Shown: piece after piece, positions 51,287-61,207 of the stretch
How positions within the stretch are numbered: the first letter of the stretch is position 1
How the letters are laid out: each line of letters opens with the position of its first letter
DNA from: Sphingomonas sp. SUN039
GTDB taxonomy: Bacteria > Pseudomonadota > Alphaproteobacteria > Sphingomonadales > Sphingomonadaceae
Direction of reading: 5' to 3'
NCBI RefSeq assembly: GCF_024758725.1
Contig: NZ_CP096972.1
Span: forward strand, 788,001 to 852,000
DNA: 64,000 nucleotides
Notes under the pieces: model-generated
Database searches by the model: none
The model's input: the letters and a program-made list of their open reading frames with translations, nothing else
What the model was told of the DNA's origin: nothing
Position numbers and translations under genes: made by a program

Positions 51287-52405
51287 GTGGCCGACGACCA
51301 ACACACCGCAACATTGCCGCTTCCCGCCGACGCGTGGCACCGCGCCCAGGGCGCGCGGATGGTGCCCTTTGCGGGCTATGCGATGCCGATCCAGTATGAG
51401 GGGATCGTCGCCGAGCATCTGTGGACGCGCGAGAATGCGGGCCTGTTCGACGTGTCGCATATGGGGCAGTTGCTGATCACAGGGGCGGGTGCGGCGGAAG
51501 CGCTCGAAGCCATTCTGCCGAGCAATATCAAAGAGATCGGTCGCGACAGGGTTCGCTATTCGCTGTTGCTGGCCGAGGATGGCGGCATCCTTGACGATCT
51601 GATGGTCACCAACCGGCCCGACGGGCTGTTCGTCATCGTCAACGGCGCGTGCAAGCACGACGACATCGCCTATCTGCGCGAGCATCTGCCCGATGAGGTC
51701 ACGATCAATCACATTGAGGACCGCGCGCTGTTCGCGGTGCAGGGGCCGAAGGCGGTCGACGCGCTGCGCCGCCTGATCCCCGGATGCGAGGCAATGTTCT
51801 TCATGGAGGCGAGCCGCTTTTCTTGGGGCGACCAGCTGCTCGAAGTCAGCCGGTCGGGGTACACCGGCGAGGACGGCTTCGAAGTGTCGGTTCCGGTGGA
51901 TTATGCCGAGTCCTTCGCCGAAGTGCTCTGCTCGCTGCCGGAAGTGAAGCCGGTAGGCCTGGGCGCGCGCGATTCGTTGCGGCTGGAGGCCGGGCTGCCG
52001 CTTTACGGGCATGACCTGAACGACACGGTCGATCCGGTCGAGGGCAATGCGAGCTTCGCGATCCAGAAGCGGCGGCGCGAGGAGGGCGGCTTTCCGGGCG
52101 CGGACCGCATCCTGAAGGCGCTTCGCGATGGCCCCGCGCGCAAGCTTGCGGGCTTCACCGTCGCGGGCAAAATGCCCGTCCGCGAGGGCGCGCCGCTGTT
52201 CGCGGGCGAGCGCCAGGTCGGCACGGTCACTTCGGGCGGGTTCTCGCCCAGCCTCGATCATCCGATCGGCATGGCGCTGATCGACGCAGCGTACAGCGCG
52301 TCCGGCGCTGTGCTCGACGCCGAAGTGCGCGGGCGGCGCGTGCCGGTCACGACCGCCGCCATGCCCTTCGTTCCCCATCGCTATCACCGCAGAGGAGTCG
52401 CCTGA
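51287..52405 (+). CDS. gcvT: Aminomethyltransferase (glycine cleavage T protein)
   Basis: About 372 residues. No ATG fits the expected N-terminus: a GTG at 51287 with CGGAA six bases upstream is preferred, and a TTG at 51269 is an alternative. The folate-binding GCV_T domain has [38 protein letters not shown] and [18 protein letters not shown], the last being the GCV_T signature. A C-terminal barrel follows. It releases ammonia and forms methylene-tetrahydrofolate from aminomethyl-lipoyl GcvH. Controlled by the glycine riboswitch. Confidence 0.96.
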   Translation: MADDQHTATLPLPADAWHRAQGARMVPFAGYAMPIQYEGIVAEHLWTRENAGLFDVSHMGQLLITGAGAAEALEAILPSNIKEIGRDRVRYSLLLAEDGGILDDLMVTNRPDGLFVIVNGACKHDDIAYLREHLPDEVTINHIEDRALFAVQGPKAVDALRRLIPGCEAMFFMEASRFSWGDQLLEVSRSGYTGEDGFEVSVPVDYAESFAEVLCSLPEVKPVGLGARDSLRLEAGLPLYGHDLNDTVDPVEGNASFAIQKRRREEGGFPGADRILKALRDGPARKLAGFTVAGKMPVREGAPLFAGERQVGTVTSGGFSPSLDHPIGMALIDAAYSASGAVLDAEVRGRRVPVTTAAMPFVPHRYHRRGVA

Positions 52406-52779
52406 TGCGCTATTTCACCGAAGACCATGAATGGATCGACGTTGCCGACAGCGGCGAGACCGCGACGGTCGGGATCACCGACTACGCACAGGGCCAACTC
52501 GGCGACATCGTCTTCGTCGAACTGCCCGCGAGCGGCACGCGGCTGACCAAGGGAGGCGATGCGGCGGTGGTCGAATCGGTCAAAGCCGCGTCGGACGTCT
52601 ATGCGCCGGTCAGCGGCACGGTGAGCGAAGGCAACCCCAGCCTCGAAGGCGAACCCGCGCTGGTCAACACGGCGGCGGAAACCGACGGCTGGTTCTTCAC
52701 GCTGGTGCTCGATGACAGGAGCGAGCTGGAGGGCTTGATGGATGAGGCGGCGTACAAGGCGTTCGTGGATTCACTATAG
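52405..52779 (+). CDS. gcvH: Glycine cleavage system H protein
   Basis: A 124-residue lipoyl carrier with the lipoylated Lys60 in [17 protein letters not shown]. The N-terminus [13 protein letters not shown] is typical. Its ATG overlaps the gcvT stop by one base. It shuttles the aminomethyl group from the P protein to the T protein. A palindromic element follows before gcvPA. Confidence 0.97.
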   Translation: MRYFTEDHEWIDVADSGETATVGITDYAQGQLGDIVFVELPASGTRLTKGGDAAVVESVKAASDVYAPVSGTVSEGNPSLEGEPALVNTAAETDGWFFTLVLDDRSELEGLMDEAAYKAFVDSL

Positions 52780-52914
52780 TCCTCCCCGGCACGGGGAGGG
52801 GGACCACGAAGTGGTGGAGGGGGCTCTCCACCCGAGGTTCATCGCTGGCGGAGAGCCCCCTCCGTCAGCCTGCGGCTGCCACCTCCCCGTTCCGGGGAGG
52901 AGTGAAGGACAACA
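52780..52914. repeat. GC-rich palindromic element inside the gcv operon
   Basis: Outer arms TCCTCCCCGG (52780-52789) and CCGGGGAGGA (52892-52901) pair exactly. Inner arms GGAGGGGGCTCTCC (52816-52829) and its complement (52850-52863) pair over 14 bases. The element separates gcvTH from gcvPAB; the gcvPA ribosome site AAGGA follows directly. It may set the ratio of the two halves of the operon by processing or partial termination. Confidence 0.75.
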
Positions 52915-54288
52915 ATGCGCTACCTTCCCCTTACCGATCCCGACCGCGACGCGATGCTGCGCGTTATCGGTGCGCCCAACATCGACGCGCTCTTCGTCGA
53001 TGTGCCTGAAGACGCGCAGCTGACAGGGCCGATCCGCGATCTGCCCGATCACATGCCCGAAATGCTGGTCGAGCGGCACTTCTCCGACCTTGCGCGCAAG
53101 AACCGCGCGGCGGCGAACCATCCGTTCTTCCTCGGCTGCGGCGCGTACCGCCACCATGTGCCCGCCAGCGTCGATCACCTGATCCAGCGCGGCGAGTTCC
53201 TGACCGCCTACACCCCCTATCAGCCCGAAATCGCGCAGGGCACGTTGCAGATGCTGTTCGAGTTCCAGACGCAGGTCGCGCGGCTGCTCGGCTGCGATGT
53301 GGCCAATGCCAGCATGTACGACGGCTCGACCGCGTGCTGGGAAGCCATCGGCATGGCCGCGCGGGTGACCAAACGCAAACGCGCGATCCTCTCGTCGGGC
53401 CTTCACCCGCATTATGTCAGCGTCGCGCAGACGATGGCGAAGTTTACCGGCGATGTCCTCGATATCGCCACGCCCGAACTGGTCGCCGAAACCGACGAGG
53501 CGCGGCTGCTCGCGGCGATCGACAGCGAGACGTCGTGTGTCGTCGTGCAATATCCCGACATTCTCGGGCGCATCGCCGATCTCAGCGAGGTCGCGGCCAA
53601 GGCGCATGAGCACGGCGCGTTGCTGGTCGCGGTCGTCACCGAGCCGGTGGCGCTGGGCGCTTGTCGGTCGCCGGGCGAAATGGGCGCAGATATCGTGGTG
53701 GGCGAGGGACAGTCGCTCGGCGTCGGCCTCCAGTTCGGCGGGCCGTATGTCGGGCTGTTCGCGTGCAAGGAGAAATTCGTCCGCCAGATGCCGGGACGGC
53801 TGTGCGGCGAAACGGTCGATGCCGAGGGCAAGCGCGGCTTCGTCCTGACACTGTCGACGCGCGAACAGCATATCCGGCGCGAGAAGGCGACGTCGAATAT
53901 CTGCACCAACTCGGGCCTGTGCGCGCTGGCGTTCAGCATCCACATGACGTTGCTCGGCGAAAAAGGGCTGCGCGAACTTGCGGCGGTAAACCACGCCAAT
54001 GCTTGCGTCGCGGCGGAGCGGCTGACGCAGATCCCGGGCGTCGAACTGGTCACGCCCACGTTCTTCAACGAATTCACGCTGAAATTGCCGAAGGAAGCGC
54101 GGCCCGTCGTGCGGGCAATGGCCGACAAGGGCGTGCTCGGCGGCGTGTCGCTGGGGCGGCTCTATCCCGACGGCGGGGGTATCGAGAACGGCCTCGTCGT
54201 CGCGGTGACCGAAACGGTGAGCGCCGAGGATATCGAGACATTTGCCGCAACGTTGACAGAAGCGTTGGGGGCGGAGGCACTGGCATGA
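52915..54288 (+). CDS. gcvPA: Glycine dehydrogenase (decarboxylating) subunit 1
   Basis: A 457-residue subunit, the N-terminal half of the P protein when the enzyme is split. It begins [19 protein letters not shown] and includes [47 protein letters not shown] and the [20 protein letters not shown] block conserved in P proteins. It has no PLP lysine of its own and forms the active enzyme with GcvPB. The two-gene form is the natural state in many alphaproteobacteria and archaea, not a frameshift. It overlaps gcvPB by four bases. Confidence 0.96.
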   Translation: MRYLPLTDPDRDAMLRVIGAPNIDALFVDVPEDAQLTGPIRDLPDHMPEMLVERHFSDLARKNRAAANHPFFLGCGAYRHHVPASVDHLIQRGEFLTAYTPYQPEIAQGTLQMLFEFQTQVARLLGCDVANASMYDGSTACWEAIGMAARVTKRKRAILSSGLHPHYVSVAQTMAKFTGDVLDIATPELVAETDEARLLAAIDSETSCVVVQYPDILGRIADLSEVAAKAHEHGALLVAVVTEPVALGACRSPGEMGADIVVGEGQSLGVGLQFGGPYVGLFACKEKFVRQMPGRLCGETVDAEGKRGFVLTLSTREQHIRREKATSNICTNSGLCALAFSIHMTLLGEKGLRELAAVNHANACVAAERLTQIPGVELVTPTFFNEFTLKLPKEARPVVRAMADKGVLGGVSLGRLYPDGGGIENGLVVAVTETVSAEDIETFAATLTEALGAEALA

Positions 54289-55856
54289 GCACGATCAACG
54301 CAAGCGGATGGAAGCCCGAAATGGGTGCGAACGACAGCAGTGACGGCACTCCGGCGACCACCACGGGCAACCGGGCTTTGATGCTGGAAGAAGCGCTGAT
54401 CTTCGAGATCGGCGGCAGCGATACCTGCGGCGTCGATTTGTCTCCGGTGCCCGCACACACGTCGCGGCTGGGCGACCTGTCGCGCAGCCGCCCCATCGGC
54501 TTGCCGGGTCTGTCCGAACCCGAAACCGTCCGCCACTACACCCGCCTGTCGCGCCAGAATTACGGGATCGACCTCGGTTTCTTCCCGCTCGGCAGCTGCA
54601 CGATGAAGCACAACCCGCGCTTGAACGAAAAGGTCGCGCGGATGAAGGGGTTTGCCGACATCCACCCGCTTGCCCCCATCTCGACGGTGCAGGGCGCGCT
54701 GGCGGTCATCCATCAGCTCGCGCATTGGCTGGTCACGCTGACCGGCATGGATTCGGTCGCGATGTCGCCCAAGGCGGGCGCGCATGGCGAGCTATGCGGC
54801 GTGCTCGCGATCCGCGCGGCGCTTGAGGCACGCGGCGATGCGCGCGAAGTCATTCTGGTGCCCGAAAGCGCACACGGCACCAACCCGGCGACGGCGGCGT
54901 TCGCGGGCTACCGCGTCGAGAGCATTCCGGCGCGCGACGGGCGGGTCGATACCGACGCGCTGATCGCCAAGCTCGGGCCGAATGTCGCGGGGGTGATGAT
55001 CACCAACCCCAACACCTGCGGGCTGTTCGAGCGCGACCTGAAGATCATTGCGGACGCCGTCCATGCGGCGGGCGGGTTCGTCTATTGCGACGGCGCAAAC
55101 TTCAACGCGATCGTCGGTCGCGTGCGGCCGGGCGACCTCGGCGTCGATGCAATGCACATCAACCTGCACAAGACGTTCAGCACCCCGCACGGCGGCGGCG
55201 GGCCGGGGTCGGGGCCGGTGGTGTTCAGCGCAGCGCTCAGCCCGTTCGCGCCGCTGCCCTTCGTCGAGAAAGATGGCGACGACTATCATCTGGTCGAGGA
55301 AGAAACCGCGCAGGACCACCACGCCTCCTCCTTCGGGCGCATGGTCGCGTTCCACGGACAGATGGGCATGTTCACCCGCGCGCTCAGCTATATCATGAGC
55401 CACGGCGCGGACGGCCTGCGGCAGGTGTCGGGCGATGCGGTGCTCAACGCCAACTACATTTTGCGCAGTCTGGAGAACACGCTCGACGCGCCGTTCGCGG
55501 GCAGCGGGCCGTGCATGCACGAGGCGCTGTTCAGCGACGATGGCATGGCCGAGGGATTCAGCACGCTCGATATCGCCAAGGGGCTGATCGACGAGGGTTT
55601 CCACCCGATGACCGTCTATTTCCCGCTCGTCGTCCACGGCGCGATGCTGGTCGAACCGACCGAAACCGAGAGCAAGGCCGGGATTGATCAGTTCATCACG
55701 GCGCTGCGGAGTGTGGCGGAGCGGGCGAAAGCAGGCGACGCCTCGCTGAAATCCGCCCCGCACTTCGCGCCAAGGCGGCGGCTGGATGAGACGCTGGCCG
55801 CGCGCAAGCCGGTGCTGGTGTGGAAAGAACCGGAGCTGGCTGTGGCGGCGGAGTAG
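54285..55856 (+). CDS. gcvPB: Glycine dehydrogenase (decarboxylating) subunit 2
   Basis: A 523-residue PLP-dependent subunit from the ATG at 54285. The cofactor lysine is Lys296 in [18 protein letters not shown]. Other motifs are [36 protein letters not shown] and [18 protein letters not shown]. With GcvPA it decarboxylates glycine and loads the residue onto GcvH. A longer upstream open frame lies within gcvPA and is a shadow. Confidence 0.96.
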   Translation: MSTINASGWKPEMGANDSSDGTPATTTGNRALMLEEALIFEIGGSDTCGVDLSPVPAHTSRLGDLSRSRPIGLPGLSEPETVRHYTRLSRQNYGIDLGFFPLGSCTMKHNPRLNEKVARMKGFADIHPLAPISTVQGALAVIHQLAHWLVTLTGMDSVAMSPKAGAHGELCGVLAIRAALEARGDAREVILVPESAHGTNPATAAFAGYRVESIPARDGRVDTDALIAKLGPNVAGVMITNPNTCGLFERDLKIIADAVHAAGGFVYCDGANFNAIVGRVRPGDLGVDAMHINLHKTFSTPHGGGGPGSGPVVFSAALSPFAPLPFVEKDGDDYHLVEEETAQDHHASSFGRMVAFHGQMGMFTRALSYIMSHGADGLRQVSGDAVLNANYILRSLENTLDAPFAGSGPCMHEALFSDDGMAEGFSTLDIAKGLIDEGFHPMTVYFPLVVHGAMLVEPTETESKAGIDQFITALRSVAERAKAGDASLKSAPHFAPRRRLDETLAARKPVLVWKEPELAVAAE

Positions 55857-55863
55857 ACGCAAA

Positions 55864-56196
55864 ATGAACCGGATAGCGCTTGTGGCGGCACTAGCAGTGC
55901 TGGGTTCCTCTGCCTTGTCTCAACAGCCAAACACGTCGGCGCGCGTTTATTACGCAACCTCCGTATCCTTTTATGAAGGGCAATGCCGATTCTGGACAGG
56001 AGACGTCATGTTCGGCGCAGCGGGCTTTCGCGAGGATCTCAAGGCCCGGTTCGACTTGACGCAAGGCGTGACGGTATTTCACACTGCGAACGTGCCGAAG
56101 AAGTGCGTAAACAAGGCGATTAAACTAGTTCGGCAGGCGGGATTCAACGATGTTCGCGCCGAGGTCGGCTCGGTTGACCTCGGCCCGCCAAGGTAG
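55864..56196 (+). CDS. Small exported protein of unknown function
   Basis: A 110-residue protein starting with an ATG seven bases after gcvPB. A signal peptide covers about 1-19 (MNRIALVAALAVLGSSALS). The mature part has a Cys in FYEGQCRFWTGD and another in NVPKKCVNKAIK that could form a disulfide, followed by a helix-strand unit KLVRQAGFNDVRAEV. I do not recognise a family. It converges with the DUF885 gene. Confidence 0.65.
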   Translation: MNRIALVAALAVLGSSALSQQPNTSARVYYATSVSFYEGQCRFWTGDVMFGAAGFREDLKARFDLTQGVTVFHTANVPKKCVNKAIKLVRQAGFNDVRAEVGSVDLGPPR

Positions 56197-56219
56197 CTCG
56201 CTCAGCATAGCGGCTTGCA

Positions 56220-58082
56220 CTACCCCCGCACCCCTCGCACATACCCGTCCACCGCGGCCGGCAACACCGACAGTGGCACGCCGCCGGTCTTGATCAGCGT
56301 GTCGTTGAACGCCGCCAGGTCGAACTTCGGCCCCAGCGCCGCCTGCGCCACCGCGCGCAGGCGCAGGATTTCGTTGTGGCCGGTCTTGTACCCGCAGGCC
56401 TGCCCCGGCGCGACGCAATAGCGGTCGGTTTCGCTGGTCATGGCGCCTGTGCCCTTGCCGGTCTGTTCGGTCAGGAACGCCACCGTCTGTTCGCGGGTCC
56501 AGTGCATCGCGTGCAGGCCGGTATCGGCGACGAGGCGGCACGCGCGGAACTGTTGCGCCTGCAGATAGCCGAGCTGCGAGAAGGGATCGTCTGCGTACAG
56601 CCCGGCCTCATCGACCAGCTGTTCGGCATACAGCGCCCAGCCCTCGACGAACGCGTTGAACCCGATCAGCGACGCGATCAGTGGGATTTCGGCGTGGTGC
56701 TCGGCCAGATACGCACCCTGATAGGTGTGCCCCGGCACGCCCTCATGCGCGGTCAGGGTCGCGATCTGGTATTTCGGCCAGAGCGTCGTCGATTTCAGGT
56801 TGATGTAGTAAATCGCCGGGCGCGAGCCGTCCAATGACGCGAAGTTCATATAGCCGAGCGCCGCGCCGTCCTGAATATCTTGCGGAACGCGCTTGACCAT
56901 CACATCGGCCTTCAGGCCCAGATGCGAAATCTTCGGCAGGATCGGGCGGATCGCCGCGATCTTGGCATTGCAATAGGCGATGAGCGCCGCGCGGCCCGCA
57001 TCGTCGTCGCTGAACAGTTGCTTGGGGTCCTTGTTCAGCGCCTGCACCCGCTCGCCGACCGTGCCGCTGGTCATGCCCTGCTTGCGGAGCAGCGCGTCCA
57101 TCCGGCTTTTGAGTTCCTCGTTCTGGGCGAGGCCGATCTTGTGGATTTCGGCGGGGGTCTGCGTCGTCGTGGTGCCGAGGCGCAGCGCCCAGGCGTAGTA
57201 CGCATCGCCCATCGGCAGGCGCTGGACACCCGCGTCGTGCGGCGCGCTGGCGGTCGCAGCCTTGAACGCGGCAATCTCGCGGTCGAGCGCGGGATAGACC
57301 ATCGTCTCGACCAGTTTCTGCGCGCGCGCGCCCCAATCGCCCTTGATCCCCTTGGCGGCGGTGCGGGTGGCGATCGAGGTGACGAGCTTCTGGTCGGCCG
57401 CAGCGGCGGCGCGGAAACCGCCGAGCTGCGTCAGCACGGTTTTCGCGATGAAATCGGGCGGCATCACACCGCGCCGCGAATCGCGCCGGATCTGGGCGGT
57501 CTCGTCGTCGAGTTGCTTTGCCAGCGCCGCGACGCGCGACAGATACGCCTCGGCATCGGCGGACGTGTTGATCGGGTGCTGCGAATCGAGGAATTCGGGC
57601 GTGTTCGCGATGGCACCGCTCTGCTGCGTCACCGCATAGGGCGAGGTGCCGCCGCTGAACCCCTGTCCGGCGCTGGCGTAGAAGAACGGTTTGGCCATTT
57701 CCGCACTTTCCAGCGCGTAATGCACCGTGTCCCAGCGGAGCTGGTCGGCGGGGGGAAGCGTCTTGCGGTCGATCTTGCGCAGCCGCGCCATCATGTTCCC
57801 AGCGGCAAGAGCGAAGCGCGCATTGCCCGCCTCCGATCCGTCCGACAGTTTCGCCCGCAGCCCCGCGCGCGCGCCGGTATCGACGCCCAGTGACGTCGCG
57901 GTTTCGGGCGAGAATTTCAGCACTTCCTCGGCAAAGCCGTCGATGGTCTGGCGGAAAGTTGCGGGCCTGGCGGCCTTTGCCGCTGCCTTGGCGAGAACGG
58001 GCGTTGCGGCCATCCCGGCGGCAACCGATCCGGTGGAGAGAAGAGCGCGGCGCGTAAAGGTGAAGCCGGTCGCAGTGGTCAT
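56220..58082 (-). CDS. DUF885 family protein (putative exported metallopeptidase)
   Basis: A 620-residue protein from the ATG at 58080-58082. The N-terminus TFTRRALLSTGSVAAGMAA is a twin-arginine signal peptide. The alpha-helical DUF885 domain follows (residues ~45-615), with the zinc-like site TLTAHEGVPGHTYQGA near residue 450, in which HExxxH replaces the usual HExxH, and a downstream Glu-containing AFVEGWALYAEQL segment. This arrangement matches DUF885 members related to M2/M3-like peptidases. Substrate unknown. A longer frame upstream is antisense to the DMT gene. Confidence 0.88.
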   Translation of the reverse strand: MTTATGFTFTRRALLSTGSVAAGMAATPVLAKAAAKAARPATFRQTIDGFAEEVLKFSPETATSLGVDTGARAGLRAKLSDGSEAGNARFALAAGNMMARLRKIDRKTLPPADQLRWDTVHYALESAEMAKPFFYASAGQGFSGGTSPYAVTQQSGAIANTPEFLDSQHPINTSADAEAYLSRVAALAKQLDDETAQIRRDSRRGVMPPDFIAKTVLTQLGGFRAAAAADQKLVTSIATRTAAKGIKGDWGARAQKLVETMVYPALDREIAAFKAATASAPHDAGVQRLPMGDAYYAWALRLGTTTTQTPAEIHKIGLAQNEELKSRMDALLRKQGMTSGTVGERVQALNKDPKQLFSDDDAGRAALIAYCNAKIAAIRPILPKISHLGLKADVMVKRVPQDIQDGAALGYMNFASLDGSRPAIYYINLKSTTLWPKYQIATLTAHEGVPGHTYQGAYLAEHHAEIPLIASLIGFNAFVEGWALYAEQLVDEAGLYADDPFSQLGYLQAQQFRACRLVADTGLHAMHWTREQTVAFLTEQTGKGTGAMTSETDRYCVAPGQACGYKTGHNEILRLRAVAQAALGPKFDLAAFNDTLIKTGGVPLSVLPAAVDGYVRGVRG

Positions 58083-58120
58083 GAAAATGTCCCTCGCCTG
58101 AAAGATTGTTACGCGGGACG

Positions 58121-59038
58121 CTATGCCTCCGCTGCCGACGCCGCAAGGGTATTCGCCAGCCGCAACCGGTGCTCGCGCCACACGATGTAAAGTCCACTGG
58201 CAATGATGATCGGTGCGCCGACCCAGGTCCAAACCGTGGGAATCTCGGCGAACAGCAAGACGCCGAACAGGGTCGACCAGATCAGGCTGGCATAATCGAC
58301 CGGTGCCAGCGCCGAGACCGGCGCATAGCGGAGCGACAGCGTCAGCGCGACCTGGCCCAGCCCGCCGACAATACCCATGCCGATCAGCAGCACCCAGACC
58401 ACCGGCGGATGGCTCTGCACGAACCACGGCATGACAAAGGCGAGCGGCAGCGACGACATGGTGAAAAACCAGAACACGGTGGTCAGCGCCGGTTCGGTGC
58501 GACCGAGCTGGCGCAGCAGGATCGTGACAAAGCCGGTCAGCAGCGCCGATGTCAGGCCGGTAACCGCGCCGATGATGGGCAGGTGCCCCGATTGCGGCTG
58601 GACCACGATCAGCACGCCGACGAACCCTAGCGCGACCGCGCTCCAGCGGTGGCGACCTACCGCTTCGTGCAGGACCATGGCCGACAGGATCGTCGCGAAC
58701 AGCGGCGTCGTAAACCACAACGCCTGCGTCTCGGCGAGCGGGAGCAGGCTGACGGTCAGGAAATTCAGGACCATGCCGGTCGTACCGACGGCGGTCCGCG
58801 ACGCGTGCATCCACGGCCGGCTTGTCCGGAGCGAGGCGAGTCCGGGGCCCGCGAGCACGAGCAGCAGCACCGGCAGGATCGCAATGAACTGACGAAAGAA
58901 CACCAGCTCGACGATGTTGACGCCGTACCCCTGGGCCAGCTTGGCGAAGGCAAACATCGACGTCAGCAACAGCGTTGCCACCACCCGGATGCCGATTCCG
59001 GCAAGCGGACGATCCGCCGGACGATGGGTTTGCTGCAT
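58121..59038 (-). CDS. DMT/EamA family transporter
   Basis: A 305-residue inner-membrane protein with ten hydrophobic helices in two EamA repeats, from the ATG at 59036-59038. Landmarks are VELVFFRQFIAILPVLLLV, LAETQALWFTTPLFATILSA and, in the second repeat, PVSALAPVDYASLIWSTLFG. The family exports or imports small metabolites. The substrate is unknown. Divergent from proS, 47 bases apart. Confidence 0.88.
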   Translation of the reverse strand: MQQTHRPADRPLAGIGIRVVATLLLTSMFAFAKLAQGYGVNIVELVFFRQFIAILPVLLLVLAGPGLASLRTSRPWMHASRTAVGTTGMVLNFLTVSLLPLAETQALWFTTPLFATILSAMVLHEAVGRHRWSAVALGFVGVLIVVQPQSGHLPIIGAVTGLTSALLTGFVTILLRQLGRTEPALTTVFWFFTMSSLPLAFVMPWFVQSHPPVVWVLLIGMGIVGGLGQVALTLSLRYAPVSALAPVDYASLIWSTLFGVLLFAEIPTVWTWVGAPIIIASGLYIVWREHRLRLANTLAASAAEA

Positions 59039-59085
59039 GGCAGCGCCATTGCATCGCACGGGGCGCTCGGTCAAAGCACATCCCC

Positions 59086-60618
59086 ATGAAACACGCACTT
59101 TCCGTCACCCGCGCCACCGATTTCGCTGCCTGGTATCAGGACGTCATCAAGGAGGCCGACCTCGCCGAGGAAAGCGGCGTGCGCGGGTGCATGGTCATTC
59201 GCCCCTGGGGCTATGGGATGTGGGAACGCATCCAGAAGCTGATGGACGCCGAGATCAAGAAGGCGGGCGTCGAGAACTGCTATTTCCCGCTGTTCATCCC
59301 GCTCAGCTATTTCGAGAAAGAAGCCGACCATGTCGAGGGCTTCGCCAAGGAAATGGCGGTCGTCACCCACCACCGCTTGATCGCGGACGGCGCGGGCAAG
59401 CTCATTCCCGATCCGGGTTCGAAACTGGAGGAGCCGCTGGTCGTCCGCCCCACGTCGGAAACCGTGATCGGTGCGGCGATGGCCCGCTGGGTGCAGTCGT
59501 GGCGCGACCTGCCGCTGATGATCAACCAATGGGCGAACGTCGTGCGCTGGGAAATGCGGACGCGGATGTTCCTGCGGACGAGCGAATTCCTGTGGCAGGA
59601 AGGACATACCGCGCACGCCGACAAGGGCGATGCGATGGCCGAGACGCTGCGCGCGCTCGAAATGTATCGCGCCTTTGCGGAAGGGCCGCTGGCGATGCCG
59701 GTGATTGCGGGCGAAAAGCCCGAGCACGAACGCTTTCCCGGTGCCGATGCGACCTACAGCATCGAGGCGATGATGCAGGACGGCAAAGCGCTGCAGGCGG
59801 GCACCTCGCATTATCTCGGCACGACCTTCGCCGAGGCCGCGGGCATCCGCTACCAGGACAAGGATGGCGGACAGGCGCTGTGCCACACGACGAGCTGGGG
59901 CGTCAGCACGCGGCTGATCGGCGGGGTCATCATGACGCACGGCGACGATGACGGGCTACGCTGCCCGCCGCAGATTGCGCCTTGGCAGGTGGTGATCGTG
60001 CCGATGCTGCGCGACGGGCCGGAGGACGAGGCGGTGCTCGACTATTGCCGCGCGCTGCACCGCGACCTGTCGGCGCAGGCCGCGTTCGGCGAGCCGGTGC
60101 GCGTGCTGCTCGACACCAAAGCGAACAAGGCGTCGAACAAGCGCTGGGCCTGGGTCAAGAAAGGCGCTCCGCTGATCGTCGAAGTCGGCCCGCGCGATGT
60201 CGGCGAGGGCAAGGCGGCCGTGCTGCGCCGCGACCGGCTCTACGGCGAGGGCGGCAAGCTGGCGACGGCGTTCACGCCGCGCGATGCGTTCGTCGCCGAG
60301 GCGGCGGCGACGCTGGCCGACATCGAACGGTCGCTCCACAGCGAAGCCACGGCGCGCCGCGACGCCGCCATCGTGCCGGTGACGAGCTGGGCTGAGATCG
60401 AAGCGTATTTTGCCGGGAACGAGGACGCGGTGAAGGGCTGGGTCAGCTGCGGCTGGTCACGCCCGACCGGTGCAGCGCTGGAGGATGTGGTGAAGCGGCT
60501 GAAAGCACTGAAACTGACCGCGCGGAATACGCCCTTGGGTGGGGCTGCGCCGACAGGGGCATGCGTGTTCACGGGCGAGGCAACGGTCGAGATGATATTG
60601 ATTGGGCGGACTTATTAA
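59086..60618 (+). CDS. proS: Proline--tRNA ligase, eukaryote/archaea-like type
   Basis: A 510-residue class II synthetase. It begins MKHALSVTRATDFAAWYQDV with no long insertion between motifs 2 and 3, and has a C-terminal zinc-like domain ending in IGRTY, both marks of the archaeal/eukaryotic ProRS. Class II motifs include FPLFIPLSYFEKEADH, RPTSETVIGAAM, and QWANVVRWEMRTRMFLRTSE. Bacterial-type ProRS is ~570 residues with an editing insertion, absent here, so misacylation editing must be done elsewhere or not at all. Such ProRS genes are known in several bacteria. Confidence 0.93.
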   Translation: MKHALSVTRATDFAAWYQDVIKEADLAEESGVRGCMVIRPWGYGMWERIQKLMDAEIKKAGVENCYFPLFIPLSYFEKEADHVEGFAKEMAVVTHHRLIADGAGKLIPDPGSKLEEPLVVRPTSETVIGAAMARWVQSWRDLPLMINQWANVVRWEMRTRMFLRTSEFLWQEGHTAHADKGDAMAETLRALEMYRAFAEGPLAMPVIAGEKPEHERFPGADATYSIEAMMQDGKALQAGTSHYLGTTFAEAAGIRYQDKDGGQALCHTTSWGVSTRLIGGVIMTHGDDDGLRCPPQIAPWQVVIVPMLRDGPEDEAVLDYCRALHRDLSAQAAFGEPVRVLLDTKANKASNKRWAWVKKGAPLIVEVGPRDVGEGKAAVLRRDRLYGEGGKLATAFTPRDAFVAEAAATLADIERSLHSEATARRDAAIVPVTSWAEIEAYFAGNEDAVKGWVSCGWSRPTGAALEDVVKRLKALKLTARNTPLGGAAPTGACVFTGEATVEMILIGRTY

Positions 60619-60904
60619 AGTTTGGTCGCTGACGAGGTTGGCGAGAAATGGCCGATTTCCGCCAAAGGTCACAAAGTTCACACCTGAAAAGTGTCTGCCG
60701 TGTCGGTGCGCGGGCTGGATGTCAGCCGCGCGACGTCGCGTCTAGTGCGGGCGGGGTTCGACGATCTGAAAGAGCGGGTAAACAACTCGGCTTTTCGAAC
60801 GTATCAGGAACAATTCGCGTAGGAAAGGCCTGTCGTGGCCGCACTTACTAAAGCCCCTCCTCCCTTAGGGGAGGGGCTAAGAACTCGCCAACATTTGATA
60901 GCAA
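60619..60904. repeat. Intergenic region with dispersed repeat copy 2 and a GC-rich hairpin
   Basis: Positions 60657-60689 hold the second copy of the 33-base repeat found at 29133-29165 (one mismatch). Further on, arms at 60852-60860 (AGCCCCTCC) and 60870-60878 (its complement) form a hairpin that could terminate transcripts from both sides. A 67-residue open frame across the region has no recognisable features and is not supported. Confidence 0.65.
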
Positions 60905-61207
60905 TCAATGCCGCCAGCACGTCGTTATGACTCCGCCATCCCCCGCCACAATCGCATAGGTCGAACGATAGCGTTCAAAATGGCGCGCCTCACAGCCTAG
61001 GTAGGCCGAATACCGTCGCCAACTGCGTTTCGTGAAATAGCAAGTTTCAGCACCACCGCCACAGGGTGCCCGTTCACCAAAATCGAGGAGCGCTTCGACG
61101 ATTGACGGCGGGATCGAGCGATCCTTCATACGTTGCCGTGCATGGCGGCTAGCTGTTAGGTGGCGCCCGACCCGCAGATCGGCTTCGTCGAGTTCAAAGG
61201 AGATCAC
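60905..61207 (-). CDS. DUF4258-like small protein, candidate toxin
   Basis: A 100-residue basic protein. The pattern SRHARQRMKDRSIPPSIVEAL (His22, Arg26, Arg30), then CYFTKRSW, YSTYAIV-like RSTYAIVAGD and VITTCWRH resembles the DUF4258 fold, which belongs to the RelE/BrnT-like toxin superfamily. Conservation of specific catalytic residues cannot be confirmed by eye. Its ATG overlaps the stop of the upstream regulator gene by four bases, the usual antitoxin-first order. The RelE-like role is an inference. Confidence 0.65.
   Translation of the reverse strand: MISFELDEADLRVGRHLTASRHARQRMKDRSIPPSIVEALLDFGERAPCGGGAETCYFTKRSWRRYSAYLGCEARHFERYRSTYAIVAGDGGVITTCWRH

Noticed and set aside
53661-54284. 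N-terminal extension of gcvPB inside gcvPA
   Set aside because: Arg-rich out-of-frame reading of gcvPA; the ATG at 54285 overlapping the gcvPA stop is the natural start.
52915-55856. Split glycine dehydrogenase as a frameshift
   Set aside because: Two complete subunits with a clean four-base overlap are the normal GcvPA/GcvPB form.
60648-60851. A 67-residue open frame after proS
   Set aside because: It reads through the dispersed repeat, has no ribosome site or recognisable feature, and ends by chance.
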